Below are positions 43,870-55,955 of a stretch of 64,000 nucleotides of DNA, in pieces. A program made the translations under genes and the position numbers. This stretch comes from Dicyema japonicum (Eukaryota; Dicyemida; Rhombozoa; Dicyemidae): assembly GCA_011109175.1 (NCBI GenBank), contig RDEW01000041.1, positions 1 to 64,000 on the forward strand, read 5' to 3'. The notes under the pieces are model-generated. The model was given only the letters and a program-made list of their open reading frames with translations. It did not search any database and had not been told where the DNA came from. Numbering within the stretch: the first letter of the stretch is position 1; every line of letters starts with the position of its first letter.

Positions 43870-46050
43870 ATTTTATTAACCCCAAAATAACGAGAAAGAG
43901 GATAAAAGTTATCGTCTAATTAAGTGATCCTGGTGTCTATACAAGTCCTTTTCCTGTTGTTATTCCATGATTGAGGGGATGTTTAGTGTTCTCCGTAGTA
44001 ACGAGGTGGACGTCTTTTTCGACGATCTCAATAGAATCCTGAGACATTGATTCTGTAAAACCTCCAGCTTAATCTGTGCCGATATTGATAAGGGGGGAAT
44101 CCATGCAGCACAGGCGTACTCGATACTAGGTAGAACAAATTGTTTGTATAGAAGTTCTAATGATGGGCGGGAAGATACTGGAGAGTGAGTGAAAGCCTTG
44201 AGAATTCCAATTTTCTTTTGGATCCTCGAGGTTACTAGGTCCAATTGATGGGTAAATGTGAGTAGGGGATCCAGGATGACTCCAAGGATTGAAAGGGTAT
44301 TCTTAATGGGGAGCGGGAAATTATACAATGTTATTCGTGGTGTTGCCCGTATTTCTTTTCGTGCTGAGGTAAACGTCATTACATGTGACTTTCCTGGTGA
44401 TATATTCAGGCGGTTCTTCAAAAACCATCAGGGTTAGTAGATTTTGAATGGACCGTGTCGCCTACTCGATTCTTCGATGTTTCACTGTGACCATGAGATC
44501 ATCCATATACGATAAAAGAATTGTGTTTTGGGTGGTTGGGGATTGTAGGTCAGTGATGAACATGTTGAAGAGCATTAAAGACAACGGTGATCCTTGTGGA
44601 ACTCCATTTGGAAGGTATCGCGGTTTTGATTTTTGATTGTTTGCCACCGTTGATGAAGTTAGCCAACCATGACTTGAAATTATGGTGGATCGACGTCGTA
44701 AAAATTTTTGGAACATTTATTCTTTCGACCATGGCCTGAAAGACGATCAGGTTTTTTGAATGTAATTTATGACTAATATTCACACAGTACTTCATAATGT
44801 CATTGGGACTTAGATATGGCTCTCGATGTCAAATTAAATGCGGAGAGCACTTCTTGAGGCTCTTTATCGATTCCCATAATACAGTGGGCTAAGTATTATT
44901 CGTAGCTTTTTTGACCACGGCTTCCCAACGTTTTCTGTTGTGTTTTGTGATGTTCCGTGATTTTTTTACTCAGTTTTGATTTCCTTTCAGTTACCTCCGC
45001 TGATTGTTTTTCGAATTTCTTCCAATTATTTCTCGTTTGGATTAGAGCTCGCGTTTCAGCATCAATTGGGTGTAATGAACGTTGAGGACGACTCATCGGA
45101 ATGTATCTTTTGCGAGCTCGGAGTATAATCTCGTTGAGCTATTTGACAGCAGCGTCAATAGACCTGAAGTTCTCTATCAGGAAGGCCTGGAGGTGTAGTT
45201 CTGTAAAATGTGTGAAGGCGGGTCATATTGCCTTTGAGAAGTTCACATTGGTTCTCGGAGTGTTCATTAACTTATGTTTTTGTGGGATCCTCATGAAGAT
45301 CGGGTTATGGTCTGTATGTCGTTATAACATCCCATGAAATAACAGCCGTAAGAAAAGGAGCGGCAAAAGAAATGTCTGGTGGAGTAGGGGAGTTACCTCG
45401 ACGGGAAGGGGTTTTGTGTGTTTGCTTGGATTATTGAGAATGATCAAGTCTTCAAAAGTGTCGGATATGAGGGTCCCCATTGATCCAGTTGTTGGTCAGT
45501 ATACCATTAGAACTTCTTGCATTTAGGTCACCGCCAATTAGCGTGTTTTCCAACCTGATGAATCGTTTGAGTTCGAGGTTGTAGCCGCTGGGGCATGACG
45601 GTGGAGGGGTATGTACATGTTGACAACTGTCAATTGGAGAAAGGCATATTTTGAAAGTTAGATGTTCCAGTGTTTCGTCTTGACGGAAGAGTCCGGAATG
45701 TCGTACGAGATATTTCTGGCCATTATATGCTTCCTGATTAGAGTAATAAGGACTCATCCCTTTCTACCTTTGTCATGTCTGAAAATAGAGTATCCCGGAG
45801 AGTTGGGGGTTGGCCATGGGTTAAGTTTCGTTTCTTGGAAAAGACCTATATCCATTGAGTGTTTTATGAGAAAGCGTTGTAGATCAGCAATTTTTGTTGG
45901 GATATCATTGATTTTAATTTGTAATATGACTAGATCTGGTCCAGGATTTTCCTCGACATCTCACAGGAAAGGAGTAGGATTCGACATTATCCGCGCGTCC
46001 ATGGTTGCGGGATGGGGAGTTTGCGACTCATTTCCAACACTTTAAGTGAG
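43870..46050 (-). mobile_element. LINE B copy with 2A-like motif and defined 3' tail
   Basis: On the minus strand the order is a 2A-type motif DVEENPGP (45937-45960, preceded by an in-frame TGA), the endonuclease start DLVILQIKINDIPTKIADLQ, FQETKL, a GGDLNARS motif (about 45520), a linker (AETRALIQTRNNWKKFEKQS), RT pieces (WLANFINGGKQSK, NGVPQGSPLSLMLFNMF, LLSYMDDLMV) and a C-terminal part (FVLPSIEYACAAWIPPL). The catalytic box reads YMDD. The 3' end is CCAGGATCACTTAATTAGAC, then CTTTCTCGTTATTTTGGGG and TTAATAAAATAAATAAATG. Frameshifts separate every block. Confidence 0.8.
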
Positions 46051-46119
46051 CGATGCTACCACGTAGGCGAGTCACACGCATTAAATTGGGATTATAAAAG
46101 TACTAATTCGTCAAGTAAT

Positions 46120-47060
46120 GCTTATATATTTTTGGTTTAGGAGCAGGGAAACCCACTTGGAGGAAAGGTTATTCACGTCAAGGAATACCAATCAGTTTTT
46201 GAAAAAGACACCCCGATCTAGTTCATCCGTGAAAAATTGAGGAGACACTTAAGACAATAGTATAGCTGCCTAGTTTCTTCCTACAATTTGTCCCGAAATT
46301 CTGGAATAATCTCCATGATGAAAATGATTTTTCTCATATGTCAGATGTGATATGACTCCCATCCTAGGGGATGCTTTGGAGACTTGGCCATTTTATCTCG
46401 CTCAAGTTCGGTAAGTTATCCATAATTTGAGCTAAGCGTTTACGGTGACAGTCAGGTGTCTGAATAATTTCAGTTGAACTAGTAAAAAACTAATGTGACC
46501 TTTATAAAGATACTTTAACTTGAGATCGAGATACTTAACCTAACCCTTATGGAGGACTTATTCACACAGAGATATCCAAGAATTTTGGGAATGACTCTGT
46601 ATCCCAGCTCTTTTTTCCTCAAAACGTGAAGAACTTTCTGTCCAAGGTCTCCGGAAACTCGAAATTATAAAAACATTTTTAAAGTCGAGGATCTAGCCAT
46701 CACAAGAATGTGCTACCCCTTATACAATCATTTCTTAAAGCCGACGGTGGAATATGCTGCGTCGCATGGGCTTATGAAATCTCGGTCTCAAGTTGACATC
46801 TAACAAACCTCTACTCAATTCTTCTCTCCCATCCTTGATCAAACGGCAATACAGAATAGTCGAATCTGATCGTTTCTTTCGATTTAGCGGTAAGAACCGT
46901 CGTAACACGTAAATTCAGGAAGAAACCTATGATAGAAAGCGTCTGGTTAAAGAAAAGTAGTGGGAACTATGGAGAAACAATATAAAAACCCTGTGTGCCT
47001 GATTACCAGGATCACTTAATTAGTTGGTTTAACTCCTTTCTTGAAAATTAATAATTGGAA
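46120..47060 (+). mobile_element. LINE C-terminal fragment with B-type tail
   Basis: Plus-strand pieces such as KPTVEYAA and ICCVAWAYEIS mark the post-RT region (EYAxxAW). The end CAGGATCACTTAATTAGTTG and TTTAACTCCTTTCTTG is the LINE B tail. The rest is too frameshifted to align with confidence. Confidence 0.5.
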
Positions 47061-47261
47061 AAATTCCTTATATTATCTCTTTGACAAAATCCAAGTTCAA
47101 AGTCAGAAAAAGGCATTTAAAGTTACGAAACGATTGACTTTTTGATAGGTACCCTTTCCAATGTATCTGGAATCCGTAAGAACCAAGGGTCGTGTTTGTG
47201 TGGCTCGAGGGAGGAACATGGTGCCAAGTGAAGGTCTCCGTTGGAGAGCGCTGTGATTACC

Positions 47262-47361
47262 TAAGTCGCAGTAAAGGGCCTTGAACCCCAAGTAGTCACA
47301 GTAAAAGATCCTTGAACCCCAACTAATCACAATAAAAGGTCCTTGAACCCCAACTAATCAC
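47262..47361. repeat. 31-bp tandem repeat, 3.2 copies
   Basis: Units at 47262-47292, 47293-47323 and 47324-47354, with a partial unit to 47361. The unit contains CCTTGAACCCCAAC and TAATCACAATAAAAGGT; neighbouring copies differ at a few positions. Confidence 0.85.
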
Positions 47362-47405
47362 ATGTTATAAGAGTGATAAAAAACTAACACCTTCCATATA
47401 AAATA

Positions 47406-47970
47406 TTAACATTTGTAAATGAGTACACGATTGTTTACTTGAGGAATATTAATGGATATTATAGGCCATAGAACTGGGTGTTTAGTGTCATATATATCAT
47501 CAAATTTCATCCTCATTTGAGTCTCAACTTCATAAATAGTGTTGCCATAACTTCCATAGAGATTATTCAGTTCTTCTTTCCTCTCCTGTCCTGGGTTTGA
47601 CACTGGAGTAGCCTCACTGCGCACAATTTTGTATGAACCAACTAGAAATGAGCATTGGGACTACTTTGGTTCAGTTCTACAACTCGACTTCTTCCACAAC
47701 CTCACCTTTGTCAGGAAATGATGGGAACAGCTCTAGCATTTGATCATTCATGACTATTTCCCCACTTTTCTCACTTTCAGAATCTTCTAAAAAAATTTCC
47801 TGTGTGTTTGCATTTTCGTTTGTGTCCATCTGTTCCATCTGTCGATTTTGTTGAGTGATTAGATATTGATTGACTGATCTATTCGTCTCAAACCATTGTT
47901 GGAACTCTTCAACGTGTTTCCAATAGTCGGAGTATTTATTATGAAAATTAACACCAAGAAAAAAGAACAT
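47406..47970 (-). CDS. GEMIN8: Gem-associated protein 8 (SMN complex)
   Basis: Gemin8 is an SMN-complex subunit that helps assemble Sm rings on spliceosomal snRNAs. The N-terminal part has KYSDYWKHVEEFQQWFETNR (Gemin8 YARYWQHYxxAMxWMQxH). The C-terminal part has PGQERKEELNNLYGSYGNTI and HPVLWPIISINI (family [20 protein letters not shown] and KYWPVIPLKF). Exon 1 is 47706-47970, exon 2 is a 12-nt microexon (47665-47676) and exon 3 runs from 47641 to 47406. Introns are 29 nt (47677-47705) and 23 nt (47642-47664). Phases agree only if the microexon is used. The protein is about 173 residues, shorter than the human 242, as the acidic middle is reduced. Start at 47970 chosen as the first ATG; an extra upstream exon is possible. 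Confidence 0.82.
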
Positions 47971-48119
47971 TTTAAATTTGATTTAATTATTTATTAAACA
48001 ATTAAAATTTTATATTAATATAATTTGACCTCAATTGTGTACAATACAGTAAACCAGATATTATTATTGAATTTTCTATGTAAGAACGCAATCTGGAAGG
48101 ATTATTCAACTTCACAGAC

Positions 48120-50100
48120 ATAATGCTACAAAACCTCGACACCAAATTAATCAATTTTATTGATGGAGCTGTGAAATACCTGAATAACCTGATTTTATTG
48201 AAAAGAAAACTATTTATCCCAAAATGCTCCTTCAGGCGGTACAATGATAAACTAGATAAAGAAACTAGAGCCCTCATCAAAGAAAGGAATCAGCTTATAA
48301 AGAATCTTACACCTTTTACCGGGAGGAGAAGCCAAATCAAGAGCCTCAACGACGCAGTTGCACAGATGGTTAAAATCATCTCAAAGGAATGAATGGGAAA
48401 GAAGAATCAGAGGTCTTTTCAAGCATAAATCTACCCATTACATGTGAAAGACCATTAAAAAGCTCGGACCATATAAAAACCCAATAACACTGATCAACCA
48501 AATGTTCAAGAACTAAACAACCTAATGAAGTTTTATGTCGGAATCAGCCACAAGCAATTCCTGAAAACCAGCCTTCCTTTACGTCCACGAAGCCAAAAAG
48601 GTCTTCTTCATTATATTGCTTATCACACTTCGATATTTGGAATGAAATCAAAAATACAAAATCTTCCGTCTCCTGCGGTCCTGATCTGATTCCGGCTATT
48701 CTGCTCAAACATCTCGGCCCAATTGGAATAGAAGCGCTCCGGAACATCTTTAACTTTTCAATAAACCATAACCAAATTCCAGACATTTGGAAAGTCCAAC
48801 ATACCCCCAATTCTCAAGCGGGGAAAGCCGAGGAACGACCCTTTCGTACAGACCCATTGCACTATTATGCTCATCCTCTAAGCTCCTGGAAAAACTCGTT
48901 CTACACATCATTTATCCCGCCCTTCCCCTTGCACATCTCCAACATGGTTTCAGGAGAGACCGATCTACATCAACACACCTCACCTCATTGAACCAGCTCA
49001 TTATTGAAGGCTTTTCTACAAAACCACATCTAAAATCGGTTTTATGCTGTCTCAACCTACAAAAGGCCTTCGATTCTGTATCCAGAAAAATCCTCACTCA
49101 AAAAATATTTAGACTATCCATCAACTCGAACATAAAATTATGGCTTTCAAATTTTCAGCAAGGAGAGGGCCTGTATGCTTGGATGAATTCGATCAGCTCA
49201 AGATTACTTTCAAATGGAGTTCCCCAAGCCTCCCCCTGTCTCCTGCCATATTCAACTTATACCTTTCCGACATTCCCAACCCAGTTATGGAAGAGTCGAA
49301 AATTCTCACCTATGCTGATGACCTACTCATTATTTCACGTGATAAAGACCTCACGAATGCTTCAAAAAAGTACAAGAAGTCTTGCTTTAAATTCAAACTT
49401 GGCTACATCAAAACCGGATGAACATATCTCCCGAAAAATTTTCCACCACTCTATTTACCTGGATAAAAGGCTCGGAAGATGTACTGTGGATCTATTCCTG
49501 GACAACGAAAAATTTCTTTTACGAAGAACCCTAAAATTCTGGGGGTCACTTTTGATACCACATGTGTTTTTCTGCCCATATTGAGAAGACCATTGAACTT
49601 GTCAGAGGAAACTTGGTTTAATCAAAGCCATATTTGGTGGAATAAAAAAGCCATTCCTGCTCTCGGTATTCTCAATAAGCAATTCATCGAGCCGACTATC
49701 AGTTATGCCTGTGCAGCATGGGGAATTAATCTCTCGTGGACCAACCGTCTTAAAGTTGATAACACCCTATGTCGAGCGGCGACTACCATAATGCACGTCG
49801 CAAAGCTGAACAACATTCCACCCAGTCCCTTTGACCACCTTATTGAGCAAGACAGCAAGAGCTTCTTGACGTTAACCCTCCAGCAAGACCTGTCGTCGAC
49901 AGTCCGTCCTATATCAAGTTTCCAGAAGCACATCACCCCAGTTAGCCTTCTCACGAACACTGTCCCCCGCCCATACTGTGAATGTGTTGGGTCAAAAGTC
50001 CAGCATCGGGAGATGTTGAGAAAGCTCTTTAGGATTGTCGGGATCACCTAATTAATTTCAACGAGATTAACTATTGGTGTTTTTGGGATAAATAATAATA
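48120..50100 (+). mobile_element. LINE B copy, most complete RT in the window
   Basis: The linker (KETRALIKERNQLIKNL) leads to the pre-RT block (GPIGIEALRNIFNFS, QIPDIWK). RT motifs follow: SYRPIALLCSSSKLLEKLVL, HGFRRDRSTSTHL, NLQKAFDSVSRKIL, LSNGVPQASP and, one frame over, LTYADDLLIIS with YADD intact (about 49309-49320). ILGVTFDT, SYACAAWGINLSW and the ending LFRIVGIT-stop (50049-50051) close ORF2. The tail GGGATCACCTAATTAATTTC and GGGATAAATAATAATAAAAA is typical. At least three frameshifts within RT inactivate it. Confidence 0.85.
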
Positions 50101-50229
50101 AAAAATGTGCATCACCTTGTGGTTTTTTTAACTTTGAACAACTTTATTAGCAAGTAAAAATAAAAAAGGGAGTTATTTGGCCTCATGCCGCAAGTCCTAC
50201 GAACACTTGGACTCTTCTTTGCGCACTCA

Positions 50230-51027
50230 GACTCCTCTTATCGTTCATTCTGTGCTAAAACATACGATTCAATGATGGCATCTTTTTTTAAGTAGTTTTC
50301 CATCCTCTTTTCTGCTGCATCTTTTATCGACATTACTGGCAAATTTTCATCTTCATCTAGCTTCTCGTCGATCCTTTTGTGTAGGGCAATCTTGATCCCT
50401 GCTCTCCTCGATTTTTCAAGAAGCAAGATAAAACGCTCTTTGTATGCAGTCTAATACCATCCTCCTAGTTTATAAAGAAGTGATGGAATAATCGTAAGTG
50501 AAAAAATAAATAAATATCTGTTTCGAGTCTCAATTTCCTCATACACAATATCGCATAATGGGCTTTCTTCCTTTTGAGTTTAAAATGGCACAATGTGCTA
50601 CCAGATTTCTCAATAACTGTTCCGAGATCCTTCAGGGAGCTCACAATGTTGATTCCGCATATGGAGTCTTTCTGATTTCCTTTACCATTCCGACCGAAAA
50701 ACATTATTGCACTAGAATTTTCTTCTGACAGTTTTAACACATGAAGACGCAACAGTCATTTATCTCTCCTATGTACACATTGAGTCTCCTCTCTGAGATC
50801 ATGCTCGATCTCGACACATCAGAAAGTAGCACGTCGTCTGCGTATATCAGAGATCTCGTACTTGGTGTAGACGGAGACGGGAAACCAGCCATTAGAACAT
50901 TAAACAATAGAGGGCTCAAAATTGATCCTTGTGGGACTCCTCTCTTCAATAATATCATATTTGAAAAATATAACATAGGATTTTCTTCTTTTAGGTATAC
51001 TTTCACCCAATTCACTAGTTCCTTTGG
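50230..51027 (-). mobile_element. LINE E copy, 3' half (split by nested LINE A)
   Basis: The minus strand reads LLKRGVPQGSILSPLLFNVL (RT motif 4), STRSLIYADDVLLSDVSRSS (catalytic YADD intact, about 50815-50850), ICGINIVSSLKDLGTVIEKS and a C-terminal frame with IKDAAEKRMENYLKKD. Its 5' half lies at 52953-53655, on the other side of an inserted LINE A. Confidence 0.8.
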
Positions 51028-52952
51028 TCTTCCTGTGATGTAGGAAGAAGTTACAAATGAAACAACTGTGTTGCTCTACATCGATCAGAGACAACTACCA
51101 AATGTCAATTACGAGATTCCTCCGAAACCTGGATGCCGTACTTCCTCCAGGAGACACCTGGGCGGAGACAATGAAAGGGATCCTTTCGGCAGCAAATGGG
51201 AGTATTGGAACCTGATCCCCAACACTGATTAAAAATTGTATACATCCAGATGTCCCCGCCCTCGTTAAAGAACAAAGGGAACTAAGATTACAACTGGAAA
51301 ATACGTCTGATCCGGACAGGAAACAAATCTTGAAGTCTAGAAGAACATTTACAGAGAAAACCATAAAGATTCTGAATAAGAAGCACGCCACTAACCTACT
51401 GATCTATGGGCTGCGGAAGTTGAACAGTTCAAAGACTCATCAAAAATGTTCATTGCAATCCGCCTGCTCAACAGAAGAGAACAAACGAAAAAACTCAAAC
51501 TCCATGACGGAATGGAAGGTTCTTAACAAATTCCAAAGGTCAGGCTGAATATATTGCGTCGTATTTCGAGGAAATATTAACTGTCCACGGAGAAATATCG
51601 ATCATAGTTGTGGATACCCCACCCAACTCGATAAAGCCATCATACCTGTCGAAATCTCAAATGCAATGGTCAAGCTTAAGAATGGCCACTCCCTGGAACG
51701 AATAGAATCAATTCAGAACTTCTCAAATACAGGCCACCTGCACTAACAGACAAACTGGCTGAACTACTCAACTCTATGTTTATAAAAAAAGAATACCCCG
51801 CTCTTGGATCCGGACTACTAATACCAATACAAAAACCTAACAAGCATGCTGGGCCTATTGAAAACCTATGTTCAATAATCCTGCTTAACACCTTACGGAA
51901 GCTTCTGGTATTAGTTACGTTGAACCGAATCAGAGAACAAGTGGACAACTATCTATCCCTTAGTCACAGTGGATTCACGACAGGAAGATCCACTGCGGAT
52001 GTAGTATGGAGCCGCTGTGGTCTATTTTTCTGGATACTGGAACAATTCTTGGACCCTGATTCTGTCAGTATGATCAGAGTGTTGCTATCTAACACGTAGC
52101 TCAGAGTACGTGTCAGTAAGACGTTTTCCCGTGAATTTACGTGCAATGTTATTCACCAGGGAGATTCCTTCTCGCCCCTGCTATTTGTCATGTCTGGAGA
52201 CGGCATTACGAGATCTTCAGAAGTTCTATGATGGCAACATCGTCGAATTTGCTCACACGGACGACGTCAACTTTGTGTCAGAAGACAAATCGGTTTTATC
52301 TCGACTCCTCCTGAGCTGAACAGATAGTTCCTCGAAATGAACGCCGCAAAAACCGTGGAAATCAGGAGAATAAAAAGCAGATCAAGTGAAACATGGCGGA
52401 AAAACGTTAAGAGTGGATTGGCAAACGACGATCCTGCACATTACTTTGTTTGAGACTGTATGAAGCTTTGTCAATCCGATCCTAATATACAATTCATCGA
52501 CATGGGGGACGTCCAAAACGAACAACTTGGGCTAGACTCTTTCCACCGAAGACAACTTAGATCCTTGTTAGGACTGAACTGGCCATCAAGAATAAACAAG
52601 GAATCACTCTTGAAATTATTGATATGCGTTGAGGCTATTTGGACATATCTTAAGAATGGACTTGAGTGCTCCAGCCAACGTTACAATGGAAAAATACTCT
52701 ATGAGACAGGGACCGTGTTTTTCCGTGGACGCCGGTGTATTACACTCCATAAACACTTGACGGATATCTAACGCTTGTGAACAAAAGTCTAAGAAATGGA
52801 GACGATTTAGACGAGTTGAGGAAACTGTCTTACGATCGAGAAGGTTGGAAGAGGTTGGTTCGGAGCATTGTTTCAAATGCTTCACGAGTGAAATTGTAAC
52901 CATTATGATTTTACGCATGTTGGTTATAATAATAATTCATTCCTAGAGAGTA
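51028..52952 (+). mobile_element. LINE A copy nested in LINE E, flanked by a 47-48-bp duplication
   Basis: It matches the linker of the 13679 copy (ETMKGILSAANGS, RELRLQLENTSDPDRKQILK). RT blocks follow (GLLIPIQKPNKHAG, LSLSHSGFTTGRSTADVV, then HQGDSFSPLLF and FAHTDDVNFVSEDKSVLSR, where YADD has become HTDD). The C-terminal FHRRQLRSLLGLNWPSRINK and a TTATAATAATAATT tail end it. It is 5' truncated and internally deleted. The flanks 50981-51027 and 52953-53000 are near-identical duplicates. Confidence 0.85.
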
Positions 52953-53655
52953 TTTTCTTCCTTTTAGGTATACTTTCACCCAATTCACTAGTTCCTTTGG
53001 GCTCCCCGTCAGCGATAACTGATCGATTATGGCTCTGTGGTTAACACTTTCAAATGCTCTTGATATGTCGAGACATATGACATTCAGGAGACATTTGGAT
53101 TCTCTGGCTTTGCATAACTCGGAGTTGAGATGAAATAAGCAATCACCGCATGACCGTCCTGGCCGAAAACCAAATTGATCATTTCTGAAGTAATCTTTTT
53201 CCAGCTGATTTGTAAGCTTCCAGAAGACAATTTTTTCCATGATTTTTGAAATTGACCGAATCAGGCTGATCGGACGGTAGCTATCAGGATCATTCTTCGG
53301 TCTTCCTGTCTTAGCTACCATCCGTACAATAGTCTTCTTCCATTCGTGTGGAACATGACCAATTTTATGCATGCGTTGAATATATCTTTGAGAACTTTGA
53401 ATAAAATTTCTGGGCCTTCTTTGAACATCCTAGCTTTGATGAAATCACTGCCCGGAGCTTTATTCTTGACAGCTCTTATTACTATCTTCAGCTCTTCTAG
53501 AGAGATCTCATAAATGCTGTTTTCTCTGACAATGATTCGTAACAATTCTTCTCTGCGATGACATCATCGTTCACATCAAATATCTTTTTAAGCTGTGTCT
53601 CAAAAACTAAAAGTATTCTGGCAGTGATTTCATCAAAGTTAATTTTAACTAATTG
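52953..53655 (-). mobile_element. LINE E copy, 5' half
   Basis: The minus strand reads ISLEELKIVIRAVKNKAPGS, HVPHEWKKTIVRMVAKTGRP, DSYRPISLIRSISKIMEKIV (RT motif 1), NDQFGFRPGRSCGDCLFHL and ICLDISRAFESVNHRAIIDQ (motif 3), ending LVNWVKVYLKGRK. The 153-residue frame 52911-53372 is open over the whole block, so decay here is mild. Confidence 0.85.
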
Positions 53656-53656
53656 T

Positions 53657-53855
53657 AGAACCAAGGAATGATCTTCACTTTTTTTTCTTTTTCTTGTGTG
53701 TGGGTTTTTTCTAGACAATCCAGTTTCGCAGTGAGTATCCACTGATGACGGCGTCACTCGTCAAACCCTTTTAGCATTGTAGATGCGTGAAACCTTCCAC
53801 CAGGTGAACAGCAGTGAAAATCGAACCGACAACTAACCACTATGCCACCCGGCTC
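53657..53855 (-). repeat. SINE1 copy with shortened head
   Basis: The minus strand reads GGTGGCATAGTGGTTAGTTG, TCGGTTCGATTTTC, CACCTGGTGGAAGGTTTCAC and TGACGCCGTCATCAGTGG, ending in CCTTGGTTCTACAATTAGTT. About 20 bp between the A and B boxes are missing compared with other copies, and the terminal part after TTAGTTAAAA is absent; LINE E starts there. Confidence 0.75.
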
Positions 53856-54106
53856 ATATCACTTTATAAACCAATATTGACATATCAGATAAATTGTTCC
53901 CAAGTCCATTTTCTATTAAAATTCTATTTCCATTAAAATTACAGTTATTTTTACTTCAATAAAATTTTTTACAATAATATTCAATAATTTCAAGACAGTT
54001 TTCTTCTCTGACCAGAATTATTTTTAGTAGATAGCCAATTTCAATAACATTTTCTGTTTTTATTGAAGAAAATTGACGCGTTTAAAATATTTTCTGATTT
54101 TTAGAC

Positions 54107-54166
54107 ACGGTCCCCGAGGTAAGAATATTTCTTGATTATTAGGTTTTCCGCGGTTGAAGCAGCTTG
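54107..54166 (-). mobile_element. Short LINE D fragment
   Basis: GAGGTAAGAATATTTCTTGA and TAGGTTTTCCGCGGTTGAAG match 31320-31368 with few changes. Only about 55 bp are shared, and the position inside AT-rich sequence suggests a tiny captured piece. Confidence 0.6.
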
Positions 54167-54392
54167 CGATCATTTCCAAAATTTTAGCTTATTTGCAAAA
54201 AACTATATTTTTAAAATTATATTGTTAATTGGGGCTCCTAAATTTCTGAGTCTGGAAGCTCAAGAATTTTTGGAAGCTCATAGAAGCATTCTTGCAATTA
54301 ATTTCAATGAGGACCCTATTAATTTCTTGTCATTCTAGGATCTTGCTTCCGCCCTACAAGCTGACCAACCAGACTGATTAACTTGGCCGTAC

Positions 54393-54960
54393 CTAGGTCA
54401 GAACAATGGGGAGTATTTTCATTTTGGCTTTGTACATGATCTCTAATTCGCTCGCAAGAATATCATATTTATGAAGTATTTCCACTTCAACAGCCTTAAG
54501 ATTATCCATTGATGTTACTCCAACTTTAACCAACCATATTTGGTTCATTTTCGTATCATACAAGAAAATGTCAGGTTTGTTATACTGGACTTTGGACTCC
54601 GTTATCAACTCGGATCTCAGCATACTGGTTTTTAATTATGCTTTGAATAGAATGAGACTTCGATTTTTTTGATTTTTTTAAATCCGAATTTCCTGGATAA
54701 GTGCATGTGAATGCATTTGACTATTTGATTGCGTCGTCTTGTATAGTCAGAGTTTAGCATCCTGTTACACCTCGTGGCTATGTGACCGACCATTTTTTAG
54801 GTATTGCAATGTGAGCAGTTTAGACCAAGATCCCGGAAAAAGATATTTTTATCTTGCAAAAGAAAGAACATTGCTTCAGCCTTTGGAGAATATTTCCCTT
54901 CGTAATCCACGTAGACGATGAAATAAAAAATTATTTTGTCGATTTATAAATTTTACGACA
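54393..54960 (-). pseudogene. LINE C-terminal domain fragment of a fourth type (PDI...DV type)
   Basis: The minus strand has LFPGSWSKLLTLQYL, then VQYNKPDIFLYDTKMNQIWL, VKVGVTSMDNLKAVEVEILH, KYDILASELEIMYKAK and ILPIVLT. The pattern NKPDI...LIDVAIPxDxNI...EKxxKYxxLxxEIxRMW...IPIVIG is the C-terminus of certain R2-like RT proteins of animals (recognised from memory). Key DV is replaced by VG here. No RT is attached. Confidence 0.55.
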
Positions 54961-55955
54961 GTTATATTATTCACTTTTAGATGCCATTTTTGAAATTTTA
55001 GTTGCCATAAAAAATTGCCCTAGTAATAAGCTTCTAGACGGTCGGAAGCAACTTTCGATAAAAATTCCATAAGAATCTTATTGCAAATCTGCTTCTGACA
55101 TTTTCACCTCTGAGAGTTTTTGCTCCTTTCAGTTGACCAGCTTGGTGTTATTATCAATTAAATCTTTTCAGAGTCAAGACCACCAATAACTCTACAAGAT
55201 TTGTGGGAGTGTCCAACACTGGCTCAGTTCTATATGACGATTGGTACTTGATCTGTCAACTAATCGGAATTTGCTTCGTTCGACCACCAATCGTGAGGAA
55301 TACACCTTGTCTTCCCTAGATGAATTAGTTATTCTTAACAATCCACATAAGGACAGTTCCACTTTTTCAGGTTTACTCTCTTTAACAAGGTATATCTCAT
55401 GAATATTCGTTATTTTTCAGACATTTCTGCGTGACCAGATTTTCTGAAAGGTTCATAATTATTAGAAAACGGATTTGTTGATTTAAAAAATACGCATAGG
55501 ATCGATTATCTGATTTCACAATGAAATGTTTCTTCAACAATGTTGGAAGTGCTACCTCAAGTGGATAGGTTATATTTCCAAAATCAACTTGCAAGAGGTT
55601 TAATCAGAAACAGCGTGGAAAACCTATCTCCAATATAAAAAGGATGATTGTATAATTTCGAAATTATTGTCGACTGAAATCTTATGGTTTTAACCCAAGT
55701 TCATTCACTTCTATAGATGAGCCTGTAGATTACTTAAGCGACGTTTTATTATCGACTGAGTTGGTCTGTGCTTCGGACAACCTATAAGTCCTTAAACCAT
55801 TTATTTACTGAGAAATCCATCATCATTATTACCCCCAGGATCACTGAGTCAAAGAGAAAAAAGTAAAACTAGATAAGAGAAACCCATCATAGGAAGGAGA
55901 CTAATTCAAAATAATAGCTTACTATAGTTCTAAGCTAACAGATATCTCTAAAGAA
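54961..55955. other. Unassigned, probably retroelement debris
   Basis: PITLQDLWECPTLAQFY (about 55180-55235, plus) looks like the HLWxCPxLxxxR end of LINE ORF2. A minus-strand frame at 55397-55594 (YPLEVALPTLLKKHFIVKSD) is protein-like but unassigned. Confidence 0.3.

Noticed and set aside
47262-47361. CRISPR-like array
   Set aside because: The repeats are contiguous without unique spacers and the window is eukaryotic, so it is a minisatellite.
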